The notes under the pieces are model-generated. The model did no database searches. It worked only from the letters and a program-made list of their open reading frames with translations, and was not told the DNA's origin. Positions 1 to 9,180 of a stretch of DNA of 16,172 bases are shown here, piece after piece (the stretch's first letter is position 1; each line of letters begins with the position of its first letter). This DNA is from Erwinia pyrifoliae DSM 12163 (GTDB lineage Bacteria > Pseudomonadota > Gammaproteobacteria > Enterobacterales > Enterobacteriaceae): NCBI RefSeq assembly GCF_000026985.1, contig NC_017390.1:305221-321392 (forward strand), given 5' to 3'. Position numbers and translations under genes: made by a program.

Positions 1-69
1 GGGGGGGGGCTGAGCTGGGGGATATTGAAGTGGCATGCCTCATTGCCAATTATTGTGAGCTATTTATAA
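1..69 (+). CDS. 3' end of a K88/FaeG-family fimbrial subunit gene (partial)
   Basis: Frame 1 from the left edge is open and ends at TAA 67-69. It encodes 22 residues ending in LKWHASLPIIVSYL. This matches the C-terminal strand of the three complete subunits that follow, which end in [24 protein letters not shown] and WHVSLPVSIEYQ. The shared pattern is Trp, then two residues, then a Ser/Gly-Leu-Pro/Asn core and alternating hydrophobics up to the last residue. I infer the end of a fourth paralogue in the same fimbrial cluster, possibly the FaeG-like major subunit if the order follows E. coli fae (G-H-I-J). The fragment is too short to assign a subunit type. The first three codons read as a run of Gly from a G9 tract, so the very edge should be treated with care. 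Confidence 0.6.
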   Translation, partial: GGGLSWGILKWHASLPIIVSYL

Positions 70-70
70 T
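43..70 (+). promoter_or_regulatory. Candidate sigma70 promoter for the first complete fimbrial subunit gene
   Basis: TTGCCA at 43-48 (5/6 to the -35 consensus) and a perfect TATAAT at 65-70 are separated by 16 bp. The promoter overlaps the last codons and stop of the truncated upstream subunit. It would give a leader of roughly 150 nt before the ATG at 226. The surroundings are AT-rich, so chance matches are more likely than usual, but both hexamers and the spacing are good. It would allow the downstream subunit to be expressed separately from the rest of the cluster. Confidence 0.45.
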
Positions 71-158
71 AATATTTTCACTAAGTAAAATATAAATAAA
101 TACTCTTTAATATTATGAATAAGCGAATGCATATAGGAAATAAAACTGTAGGAAATGA

Positions 159-194
159 CTTTTCGGCAAGTCCAGAAGGACTGGCCAGGAAAAG
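159..194 (+). other. Long imperfect hairpin in the leader of the first complete fimbrial subunit gene
   Basis: Left arm: CTTTTC (159-164), GGC (165-167), A168, AGTCC (169-173). Loop: AGAA (174-177). Right arm: GGACT (178-182), G183, GCC (184-186), AG bulge (187-188), GAAAAG (189-194). This gives 14 pairs with one A/G mismatch and one 2-nt bulge. It ends about 20 nt before the ribosome-binding site AAGGA (213-217). No run of T follows directly, so it does not look like a simple terminator. A role as mRNA-processing or stabilising element, or partial attenuator, between fimbrial genes is inference. Confidence 0.6.
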
Positions 195-225
195 ATTAAA
201 CCTCTTTTAAATAAGGAATGTTGTA

Positions 226-1020
226 ATGATTGTAATGAAAAGAACGCTAATATCGCTAGCGCTGGCAGCAACGGTAGCCTCAGGTTCTGCCATGGCGTGG
301 ACGGCAAATGGCTCAGGTGGTAATTTTGAACTGGGTGGTTCACTGAATCCTTTTACCCCTGAAACACCGTGGGAAGTGAAGGTGGGTGATGCTATTACCG
401 GCCTGGACGCTGAGGTTCAGAAAGGTCAGAAGATGGTTGAAATTAAGCTCAATAATGCAATTCCAATTCTGGGCATTCGTACTAAGGTAAAAAAGGCTTT
501 TGCGGGTAAGTCAGGATACAGCCCACAAATTGATTTCGGTGATGCTATTGATATGGGCGATTTAATTTCGGGGGATCTCAAATTGACTCTGGCGGTTAAA
601 GGTCTGGATGGCGCTAAAATCGGAACCATGACAGCGCCATTCTTCGCTGCTGGCTTTATGTCCTGGAAGAATACGAATAGTGAAAACGGTGGTTCTGCCG
701 GGATGTACGCCTCCAGTCCCGGGGATGGATTCTTCGGTGGTTTACGAACCATTGATGACCAATCAAATCCAGCTGATAATGTTAGAGCTGCGATAAAATT
801 GATGCCTGATATTGCAGATAAATTGGACCCGCAAGGTTTCACTTTAGAAAAGGAGATGGACAAGGTCAGTTTCAATGTTTCAAAACTTCTGTATAGTGGT
901 TTCTATGCCTCTGGAATTGAAGCCGGTAAGGCAGTCCGGATCGCTCTTGAATCCCCTGCATCAGCTGATGTTCCAGTTCAGTGGAAAGCTTCGTTGCCGG
1001 TTACTGTGGTCTATATGTAA
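226..1020 (+). CDS. K88/F4-type fimbrial subunit, FaeG family
   Basis: 264-residue secreted pilin of the K88 (F4) chaperone-usher class. Residues 4-24 (MKRTLISLALAATVASGSAMA) form a typical signal peptide very similar to that of E. coli FaeG as I remember it, so the mature protein begins Trp-Thr-Ala. Family features: the GGNFELGGSL strand near 31-40, PWEVKVG at 48-54, a PILGIRTK block at 80-87 followed by an aromatic/Asp stretch, and the C-terminal beta strand WKASLPVTVVYM (253-264). The mature protein has no cysteine, as in FaeG and unlike type 1 pilins. AAGGA at 213-217 is 8 nt from the ATG at 226. An in-frame ATG at 235 gives a more FaeG-like signal peptide but lies 17 nt from that site. 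The reading frame is visibly AT-richer than the two subunit genes after it. By order it could correspond to FaeG or FaeH; chaperone and usher genes are not in view. Confidence 0.85.
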   Translation: MIVMKRTLISLALAATVASGSAMAWTANGSGGNFELGGSLNPFTPETPWEVKVGDAITGLDAEVQKGQKMVEIKLNNAIPILGIRTKVKKAFAGKSGYSPQIDFGDAIDMGDLISGDLKLTLAVKGLDGAKIGTMTAPFFAAGFMSWKNTNSENGGSAGMYASSPGDGFFGGLRTIDDQSNPADNVRAAIKLMPDIADKLDPQGFTLEKEMDKVSFNVSKLLYSGFYASGIEAGKAVRIALESPASADVPVQWKASLPVTVVYM

Positions 1021-1264
1021 TACCCATGTTGGTTAAGTAACTGACAACATCAAAGAAATTTTTCTCTGTTAAAATACAGGTTATTTTTCTTCGACGCGTT
1101 AGCCTATCTGTAAGCCCGGCATTTCTGTATTTGAGGAGCGTTGCACCGCAATGGACTTTGCCAATAACTACTGGAGCCGGGTTTAATTTATTGATGTTTT
1201 TTCTAGCCATTATGTATTTCTGTTTTTTTATTCTTAATAAAAAGAAATAAAGCGAGAGAATATC

Positions 1265-2053
1265 ATGAGTAATAAAAGATACTTTATTTCTTCCCTGTTT
1301 ATTCTGGCCTTGTTTTTTTCAGTACTGTCCCAGGCCGAAATTCTCGATGGTGGTGAAATTCAGTTTCAGGGCTTCGTGACTGACGAGGCTCCCAAATGGA
1401 CATGGCAGGTAGCTTCACCCGATCAGAGCTGGGCGGTGGACACTGCCGATGCCCGCTACGAGAACGGACAGCTTGTTTTTGACCTGCACGATAAAGGCCC
1501 TCTGCCATTTCTTGAAGGCCATCTGCATGAGGTGGCGGAGCGCGGTGGCCCAGGTTTAACGCCCCTAATAACCTTCAGCAGTGGAGGTCAACCATTGTTA
1601 ATCGTCAAAGGCGATAGCACCCGCTCACAACGATTTCGGGCTGCTGTTCCGGTGCGCGATCCAGATAGCGATAACACGGTGGGGCAGCTCTCTTTCAACC
1701 TTGATCAGGCATTGGCGGTGAGTACAGGTTATCAGGAAGAGGGAGTCATGCTTCCTGCAGGCATGTCACTGGTCAGTGGAGAAAGCGTGACGGCGGTTCA
1801 GACGGCGACTTTACCCCAGGGAGTGATGAGCCGTCTTCCTGCTTTGTTATTAATGAATAGCGGATTCAGTCATGGCATGAGTACCGCCAGTAATGGTCAG
1901 GTGGTCAGCCAGAGCGTGCTGGCTGATGGGCGGGTGATGGATCTGGCCGCTGCGTATGCCTCGGCCGTATCCGGTTTTGAGCTGCGCCTGCCGGCAGAAG
2001 GCACACCAGCACGGTGGCATGCCGGGCTGAATGTGACCGTAACGGTGCAGTAA
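1265..2053 (+). CDS. K88-type minor fimbrial subunit, FaeG-like
   Basis: 262-residue secreted protein. Residues 1-24 are a signal peptide (positive start, hydrophobic FILALFFSV, cut after LSQA). The mature part keeps the family layout. The first strand is [10 protein letters not shown] (29-38), with PKWTWQV at 43-49 matching the PWE(V/W) motif of the neighbours, and the protein ends in [14 protein letters not shown]. It has no cysteine. The middle is strongly diverged from the genes on both sides, which suggests a specialised minor subunit (FaeH/FaeI position) rather than a duplicate major pilin. The start has only a weak Shine-Dalgarno (GCGAGAGA, 1252-1259). A 244-nt gap without a recognisable gene separates it from the preceding subunit, whereas only 24 nt separate it from the next one, so these two are likely cotranscribed. 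The exact Fae counterpart cannot be set from sequence inspection. Confidence 0.75.
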   Translation: MSNKRYFISSLFILALFFSVLSQAEILDGGEIQFQGFVTDEAPKWTWQVASPDQSWAVDTADARYENGQLVFDLHDKGPLPFLEGHLHEVAERGGPGLTPLITFSSGGQPLLIVKGDSTRSQRFRAAVPVRDPDSDNTVGQLSFNLDQALAVSTGYQEEGVMLPAGMSLVSGESVTAVQTATLPQGVMSRLPALLLMNSGFSHGMSTASNGQVVSQSVLADGRVMDLAAAYASAVSGFELRLPAEGTPARWHAGLNVTVTVQ

Positions 2054-2077
2054 TCGCTGAACAGGGAGAGAAACAGA

Positions 2078-2839
2078 ATGAAGAAGCTAACGTGTTTGTT
2101 GCTGACAGCCAGTCTGTTGCCGACGGTTGCCCCAGCCTGGAATACCCCCGGGCAGAATTTCAGCGGCGAACTGAATCTGGCGGGAATAGTGACCAGCACC
2201 CGCAACCCCTGGGAGTGGCAGTTAAGCGAAAGGTCGGAAGACCTGGATGTGAAAACGCTAGCTTCCCGGGGGCATGAACAGGTGATTACGGTCGCCATTC
2301 CTGCGCTGAAAATATTACTGGGTAAAACAACCAGGAGCACACCAACAGGGCGGGAAGGCTTAGTGCCCAGGGTGATATTTGGACGGGGAGCGGAAGGATT
2401 TTCGCTGACCTGGGAAGAGCCGGGGATAGCGCAGGTGATCTTGCCCGTGACGGGGGAGGGAAACCTTCAGGCTGGCCTCTTCAGTTTCCGCATGACGGCG
2501 GCAGCGCTGCTGCGTAATAGTTCTGGTGGACAGGCGGTGGTTGCCGGAGTGTATGACGACCTGAAGGGGAATGGGCTGCCGGAGCAGGCATTGGTAGTGG
2601 GCCCGGAACAGACAGGACGGCTGCTGTCGACAATGTTTGCCGGTGATGGTCCTGCATGGCTTCAGGGCGCGGCGGCCAGTGATACGATCGGACTGAGTCA
2701 GTTTGCGAATGCGGAACTTCGTCAGATTGACGGCGTGTACGGTGCGCAAGTGGTGGCGGGAAGTGGCGAGCTGCGCCTGAAAGGAGAGCTTCCCCGGCAC
2801 TGGCATGTGTCCCTGCCGGTCAGTATTGAGTATCAGTAA
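2078..2839 (+). CDS. K88-type minor fimbrial subunit, FaeG-like
   Basis: 253-residue secreted pilin. Residues 1-20 are a signal peptide (MKKLTCLLLTASLLPTVAPA) cut before Trp-Asn, as in the FaeG-like gene at 226. Family motifs: FSGELNLAG at 28-36, NPWEWQL at 43-49, ILLGKT at 79-84 and the terminal strand WHVSLPVSIEYQ. The only cysteine is in the signal peptide. A purine-rich AGGGAG lies about 9 nt before the ATG. It follows the preceding subunit gene after 24 nt and is probably the last gene of the fimbrial operon, because the next gene is on the other strand. FaeI/FaeJ-type minor subunits are thought to sit at the tip, base or along the K88 fibre; which applies here is unknown. Confidence 0.8.
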   Translation: MKKLTCLLLTASLLPTVAPAWNTPGQNFSGELNLAGIVTSTRNPWEWQLSERSEDLDVKTLASRGHEQVITVAIPALKILLGKTTRSTPTGREGLVPRVIFGRGAEGFSLTWEEPGIAQVILPVTGEGNLQAGLFSFRMTAAALLRNSSGGQAVVAGVYDDLKGNGLPEQALVVGPEQTGRLLSTMFAGDGPAWLQGAAASDTIGLSQFANAELRQIDGVYGAQVVAGSGELRLKGELPRHWHVSLPVSIEYQ

Positions 2840-2861
2840 GGGAGCCACTGGCCAAATTCGA

Positions 2862-2883
2862 CTCAGGCTTAAGCTATCCTGAG
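2862..2883 (+). terminator. Possible weak terminator after the fimbrial genes
   Basis: CTCAGG (2862-2867) pairs with CCTGAG (2878-2883) around a 10-nt loop, 23 nt after the last subunit stop. No T-run follows, so an intrinsic terminator is not well supported. Its position between convergent genes is the main argument. Confidence 0.25.
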
Positions 2884-2950
2884 AGCGTTAGACCCGAATA
2901 AGGCATAGGGCATATGGTATGCTCAGGCAGCCATGTTGTGGTGGATACAT

Positions 2951-2981
2951 ACAAAATAAAAGCCGGACAAAACGTCCGGCT
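2951..2981 (-). terminator. Rho-independent terminator of the omptin gene
   Basis: AGCCGGAC (2961-2968) and GTCCGGCT (2974-2981) form a perfect 8-bp stem with a 5-nt loop. Read on the minus strand it starts 7 nt past the omptin stop and is followed by TTTTATTTTGT, a good U-tract. It faces the end of the fimbrial operon. Confidence 0.9.
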
Positions 2982-2988
2982 AACTGAT

Positions 2989-3930
2989 TTAGAAAGCGTA
3001 TTTCAGGCCAACCGATGTCATATAGTTGTAGTTTTCAATACCGCCAGCGTCTGCAAGGTTTACCACGTTACCTTCGTCGTGGTCGTTGACGGACATGTTA
3101 CCTTTTTTATTTGTTGTGCGGCTCCAGATCCCATTCAGGTAAATTTTAGCGTTCGGCGTCATGTAATAACCGATGTCTGCTGCGAGAGAGTAGAAATTCT
3201 GGTTTGCCGTATTCACCTTAAAGGTGGTATTTCTCAGATAGTGTTCGTCATTGTCAAATGCACTTACCCATCCACTGAATTTAAAGGTGCCGCCGAATTC
3301 GAAACGCTCATAGCGGTAGCGACCTGTGAGACCAATATATGGCATGTTAAAACGCTGCTTGTAGCCGATTCCCGTAGTGCCCGCCGGGAAAGACCCAATT
3401 ACAGGTGAGCCTGTTTCTTCATCAGTGTAGTTGTAAGAGCCGCCGGTAGATTTTAGGCTATAGCGGTTTTCCTGATAACCTGCCATTACGCCGAGGCGAT
3501 AATCAGGTTCGTTTAATAACCACTCTTTGATGTTGAGATCGAATTCATTCGCGAAGTTCAGGCGTGTGTCAGGATGCTGACTTTGATGTGTCCACCCTTG
3601 CGAGCTTCCGTTCAACCAGTCGGTATCATCCATATAACCGCCACGGCTGCCGATGGTTGTCCAACCTGAAGCACCGAGCGATACCCACGGTGTTAAATCC
3701 CAATAAAGAGAACCTGTAACGACTGCTGCATTACTGTAATTCCAGTTGAGCTGGCTCATCTTGTCGGCAGATTGTGAATCGTAAACACGCACCTTCGTTT
3801 TGCCGCTCAAAGCACCTGAAGCCATTTCAGCGCTCACTTTATCAAGAGTAAAAAAATTGTTTGCGGTGTCGGCTATAGCCGTATAAGCCTGCAGCGAGGA
3901 AAGAACCAAAGCTAAAAGTTTGAAACGCAT
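2989..3930 (-). CDS. Outer-membrane omptin-family aspartyl protease (OmpT/Pla/PgtE type)
   Basis: 313-residue precursor. Residues 1-20 form a signal peptide (cut after AIA), and the mature beta-barrel ends in Phe (YAF), as outer-membrane barrels do. Omptin signatures are intact: the catalytic pair Asp102/Asp104 in MDDTDW, HPDTRLNFANEFDLNIKEWL (119-138), GYQENRYS, IGYKQRFNMPYIGLTG (188-203), and the second catalytic pair Asp228/His230 in DNDEHY. Length and barrel pattern fit a complete, probably active protease. Family members cleave between or after basic residues (antimicrobial peptides, plasminogen, autotransporters) and need rough or modified LPS for activity. The natural substrate in this host is not known. 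Strong residue identity to OmpT-class proteins is apparent by eye. It is monocistronic, with its own terminator and a candidate promoter, and is convergent with the fimbrial operon. An AAGGA-containing site lies about 10 nt before the ATG. PlaA of Erwinia is a named family member, but I cannot confirm this is the same gene. Confidence 0.93.
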   Translation of the reverse strand: MRFKLLALVLSSLQAYTAIADTANNFFTLDKVSAEMASGALSGKTKVRVYDSQSADKMSQLNWNYSNAAVVTGSLYWDLTPWVSLGASGWTTIGSRGGYMDDTDWLNGSSQGWTHQSQHPDTRLNFANEFDLNIKEWLLNEPDYRLGVMAGYQENRYSLKSTGGSYNYTDEETGSPVIGSFPAGTTGIGYKQRFNMPYIGLTGRYRYERFEFGGTFKFSGWVSAFDNDEHYLRNTTFKVNTANQNFYSLAADIGYYMTPNAKIYLNGIWSRTTNKKGNMSVNDHDEGNVVNLADAGGIENYNYMTSVGLKYAF

Positions 3931-3974
3931 AACCTTTATATCCTTATCATTTAACGTTAATTAATCCGGCAATT

Positions 3975-4003
3975 AATATCCTTGCAATAACACAGGCAGT
4001 CAA
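3975..4003 (-). promoter_or_regulatory. Candidate promoter of the omptin gene
   Basis: On the minus strand TTGACT (4003-3998, 5/6) is followed after 17 bp by GATATT (3980-3975, 4/6). It would start transcription about 40 nt before the omptin ATG. The background is AT-rich. Confidence 0.4.
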
Positions 4004-4595
4004 TATTTAATCGGTGAGTGTTTATATATGGTTCGGGGTTAAATAAAGATCAAGAACGGATTAATACGCGTTTGACTCTTTTTATCTCCTGGCTATTCAT
4101 TGGCTATTTTAATATTTAAAGCCACTAAATGATATTTTTCAGGCGATTAAAATGGCAGTGTAATTAAAGAAGTAATGAAAAATACCGTGTAATATTGATG
4201 GATTATTTGCGAAAAAACAAGACATGAGGCATTTAAAAAACTAATCAAATGCTCACAAATTATTGGTAGCCAAAATTGATATCGCCAAGGTTCACATACA
4301 TACGGGCGATTCTAATCAGTCCCATTTACTTAATTGTTTATCTCTCGATTTCTTTATGCTCTCTGCTTCCTTGGTTATTTTCAAAAAGTGATTTAATTGA
4401 GGATTTGGCCCGATATTTTGCCGGTTAAGCGATCGGATAGCGGTCGGGCAGGCAATGCTGCCTGGCTCAGCGCGGATGGGTAGGCCCCGGTACTGAAAAA
4501 TAGGGAAAGCAGGGCCAGCCTAAGGGAAAATGACTGACCCTGGCCGGCGGCATCATTGTCACCGGCAGCACCACTATAAAAGCTTCAGTCAGGAT

Positions 4596-4622
4596 GAAAA
4601 GTGTGCAGCAGCGGGGCTGCGC
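4596..4622 (-). terminator. Possible terminator of the thiCE transcript
   Basis: On the minus strand GCGCAGC and GCTGCAC (4622-4616 with 4609-4603) pair over 7 positions including one G-T wobble, with a 6-nt loop. ACTTTTC follows. It lies about 95 nt past the thiE stop. The short T-run makes this only moderately likely. Confidence 0.35.
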
Positions 4623-4716
4623 AATGCTTCCATAACTTCTTTTCGGTGTTACCTTAAATGACATTTATCTGTGCCATCCATTCCAGATATCGTCTGCGAT
4701 AATCCGGTCTGCATGG

Positions 4717-7370
<2,654 letters not shown>

Positions 7371-7394
7371 TCACACCGTTACCACTGATTTACT

Positions 7395-7478
7395 CTTGTT
7401 CCCTTCGCAGGTACTAACCTGATCAGGTTCCGCGGATCCCGAATTAACGGTCTCAGCCCCTAAGGGCACTCCGACAAG
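7395..7478 (-). promoter_or_regulatory. TPP riboswitch (THI element) of thiC
   Basis: On the minus strand CTTGT at the 5' end pairs with ACAAG at the 3' end (P1). Between them, in order, are CGGAGTGCC, the conserved GGGGCTGAGACCG, GGGATCCGCGGAACCTGAT, CAGGTTA and ACCTGCGAAGGGA. All the hallmark conserved blocks of the THI box are there. It would bind thiamin pyrophosphate and shut down thiCE expression. The roughly 100 nt between it and the thiC ATG would be the expression platform; in E. coli thiC, control acts on both translation and Rho-dependent termination. Whether the same holds here cannot be read from sequence. Confidence 0.96.
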
Positions 7479-7606
7479 ATAATGAATGATTTCCAGCGAC
7501 TAGCCAGAAATTCAATCCGGAAATAGGGTGAGGAAATTTCACCTCAACCCGGTCAGCATAAAGGGGCTTTCAGGAAACTACAAGAAATTCACATTCTGTT
7601 CACTCG

Positions 7607-8113
7607 TCAGGCGGGACGGGCGAGGGAGGGATCATTGGCGGCCGTCTGTAACCCGGCATTTTTTTTTAGTGCCAGTTGAATAAATTTATCTTCAAGCGTG
7701 AAGCGCGCTTCAAGCGCTTCGCCGACTACGGAGAGCGCATGCTGGAAGTGAAGGTCATTACCATGGTCGATAGCGGCCTCGAAATGCGTATCGTACAGCT
7801 GCATAATTTGCGCGGTATTTTCCTGTAAAGAAGGATAAATCAGCGCCGCTTTAGCCAGCAGTTCGGTTCCTTCCAGCTCTTTAATAAAGCGCTCGTAAAT
7901 GGTGAAGTGACCGTTGGAAAGGTAGTCAACCAGATTCTGGCAGAACGCGTCAAGGGCATTTTCATCAAGCGCAGTCAGCGATTCCTTGTTAGGCTTTATG
8001 CCAACCATCTGATAATACGCAACCAGTAGCTGTCTGCGTGAAAGCAGACAAAAGTCTACCAGCTCACTGCATCCGCCAAAGCGGGCGGTGAGGACTTCTA
8101 ACTGGTTAAGCAT
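7607..8113 (-). CDS. rsd: Regulator of sigma D (anti-sigma70 factor)
   Basis: 168-residue all-helical cytoplasmic protein of the Rsd/AlgQ family. It binds sigma70 region 4 in stationary phase and, in E. coli, also stimulates SpoT. Recognised by LLVAYYQMVGIKP, LDAFCQNLVDYLSNGHF and GEALEARFTLEDK. Asp63, implicated in sigma binding in E. coli, is kept. A longer frame is open to 8242, but the start at 8113 has GGAG 7 nt upstream and begins MLNQL as in E. coli Rsd. The segment at 20-28 (DFCLLSRRQ) differs from the E. coli sequence (DRWLHVRKH, from memory), and the C-terminal tail is also diverged. An A9 run encodes LKKN near the end. It lies divergent from nudC, 72 nt apart, the same arrangement as in E. 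coli. Confidence 0.95.
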   Translation of the reverse strand: MLNQLEVLTARFGGCSELVDFCLLSRRQLLVAYYQMVGIKPNKESLTALDENALDAFCQNLVDYLSNGHFTIYERFIKELEGTELLAKAALIYPSLQENTAQIMQLYDTHFEAAIDHGNDLHFQHALSVVGEALEARFTLEDKFIQLALKKNAGLQTAANDPSLARPA

Positions 8114-8185
8114 GTATTGCTCCGGGAATATAATTTTAACCCCTGACCTCAATTCAGTCTCTAAGCTGAGGACGATGAGTAAATT

Positions 8186-8959
8186 ATGGTACGAGAGATT
8201 CAAAGCATAGACGAAGGCTGGTGGGTTGTCAGCGAGGAACATAAAATTTGGTTACCGGGAGGCGAATTGCCGCATGGCGATGCCGCTTCGCTGGGCCTGA
8301 CAGGATCGTCAGGATCGCGCATTGGCGAGTGGCAAGGGGAAGCGGTGTGGTTGATCCGGGGCGCGCGGTCTGAAGGGATGGGATCGTTACGTCAACTGCT
8401 CGATCGGGATAGCGGCCTGTTTCAGCTGGCCGGGCGCGGCATTCAGCTGGCAGAGTTCTTTCGCTCGCATCAGTGGTGCGGCTATTGCGGCCATAAAATG
8501 CACAGCAGCAAAACGGAATGGGCCTGTTTATGCCATCATTGCCGCCAGCGCTACTATCCACAGATTGCTCCGTGCATCATTGTTGCCATTCGACGCGGAC
8601 CGGAGATCCTGCTGGCGCAGCATACCCGCCATCGTAATGGAATTTATACCGTGCTGGCGGGTTTTGTCGAAGTAGGAGAAACCCTGGAGCAGGCGGTAGC
8701 ACGCGAAGTGATGGAGGAGAGCAGCATCCAGGTCAAAAATCTGCGCTATGTCACCTCCCAGCCGTGGCCTTTTCCGCAGTCGTTGATGGTGGCGTTTATG
8801 GCTGATTATGCCGATGGTGAAATCAATATTGATCAAAAAGAGCTGCTGGATGCCGGCTGGTATCGTTACGACGCATTACCGCTTTTGCCACCTTACGGTA
8901 CGGTTGCACGCCGCCTTATCGAAGATACGGTGGCACTGTGTCGTGCCAACGAAGAATAA
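8186..8959 (+). CDS. nudC: NADH pyrophosphatase / NAD-capped RNA decapping Nudix hydrolase
   Basis: 257 residues, the same length as E. coli NudC. It hydrolyses NADH to NMNH and AMP and removes NAD caps from RNA. Zinc-ribbon cysteines are Cys98, Cys101, Cys116 and Cys119. The Nudix box spans 159-181, beginning GFVEVGE with the metal-binding REVMEES core (173-179), and is followed by the NADH-specific SQPWPFPQS (191-199). One position of the Nudix box departs from consensus: the usual Gly near its end is Ser180 (EESS instead of EESG; codons AGC AGC). The catalytic glutamates Glu174, Glu177 and Glu178 are intact, so activity is likely kept. The start is fixed by length and by the N-terminal GWWVVS motif. 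It is divergent from rsd and is followed by hemE after 221 nt. Confidence 0.96.
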   Translation: MVREIQSIDEGWWVVSEEHKIWLPGGELPHGDAASLGLTGSSGSRIGEWQGEAVWLIRGARSEGMGSLRQLLDRDSGLFQLAGRGIQLAEFFRSHQWCGYCGHKMHSSKTEWACLCHHCRQRYYPQIAPCIIVAIRRGPEILLAQHTRHRNGIYTVLAGFVEVGETLEQAVAREVMEESSIQVKNLRYVTSQPWPFPQSLMVAFMADYADGEINIDQKELLDAGWYRYDALPLLPPYGTVARRLIEDTVALCRANEE

Positions 8960-9180
8960 CAGCGCTGACTTGCCGGATAAATACAGTGGATTTTTGTTAG
9001 CCGTACTACCCGCGACGGATGAAGGTGGGCGGGGAAAATCAGCGGTCCGGGGATGATAAGTAACAGCATTGTTACGGCTTGTTACGTACCGGAGAAAGGC
9101 ATTTTTTTGAGCGCCGAACCACCGCAAATTGCAATGAATGAATGTTACACTACAGGCCTGATTGGAGAGAGAGTCCTGTG

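Larger units (their letters stand above)
3931..4716. other. Gene-free stretch between omptin and thiE
   Basis: No open frame here resembles a known protein. The part next to the omptin gene (about 3931-4430) is strongly AT-rich with short A/T runs; from about 4440 the sequence becomes GC-rich like the housekeeping genes. It holds a perfect CAGGCA-ATGC-TGCCTG hairpin (4449-4464), a GGCCAG/CTGGCC pair (4513-4518 with 4540-4545), and a hairpin with a weak T-tract that may end the thiCE transcript (separate entry). In E. coli the genes thiF, thiS, thiG and thiH would follow thiE here. I see no recognisable remnant of them. Confidence 0.6.

Noticed and set aside
1001..1210. Minus-strand 69-codon frame in the gap between the first two complete fimbrial subunits
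   Set aside because: It overlaps the end of a certain gene, has no ribosome-binding site and no recognisable features.
4396..4572. Minus-strand open stretch of about 59 codons whose translation includes a signal-peptide-like segment (LALLSLFFSTGAYPSALSQA)
   Set aside because: It has no ATG/GTG/TTG start with a ribosome-binding site, is short, and matches no family I recognise. It could be a decayed gene, but that cannot be supported.
4467..4664. Minus-strand 65-codon frame with an ATG between omptin and thiE
   Set aside because: Composition and translation (many Pro, Cys and Phe without pattern) look non-coding. It shows no similarity to ThiF, ThiS, ThiG or ThiH.
7526..7550. Hairpin GGGTGAGG/CCTCAACCC between thiC and rsd as terminator of rsd
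   Set aside because: The stem has a bulge and no T-run on either strand. The distance from rsd and the lack of other support leave it as a possible structure only.
8114..8242. N-terminal extension of rsd by 43 codons
   Set aside because: The ATG at 8113 has GGAG 7 nt upstream and matches the known Rsd start. The extension would overlap the nudC start.
9142..9180. Earlier hemE start at 9142
   Set aside because: The extra 13 residues are not part of HemE. The purine-rich ribosome-binding site directly precedes ATG 9181.
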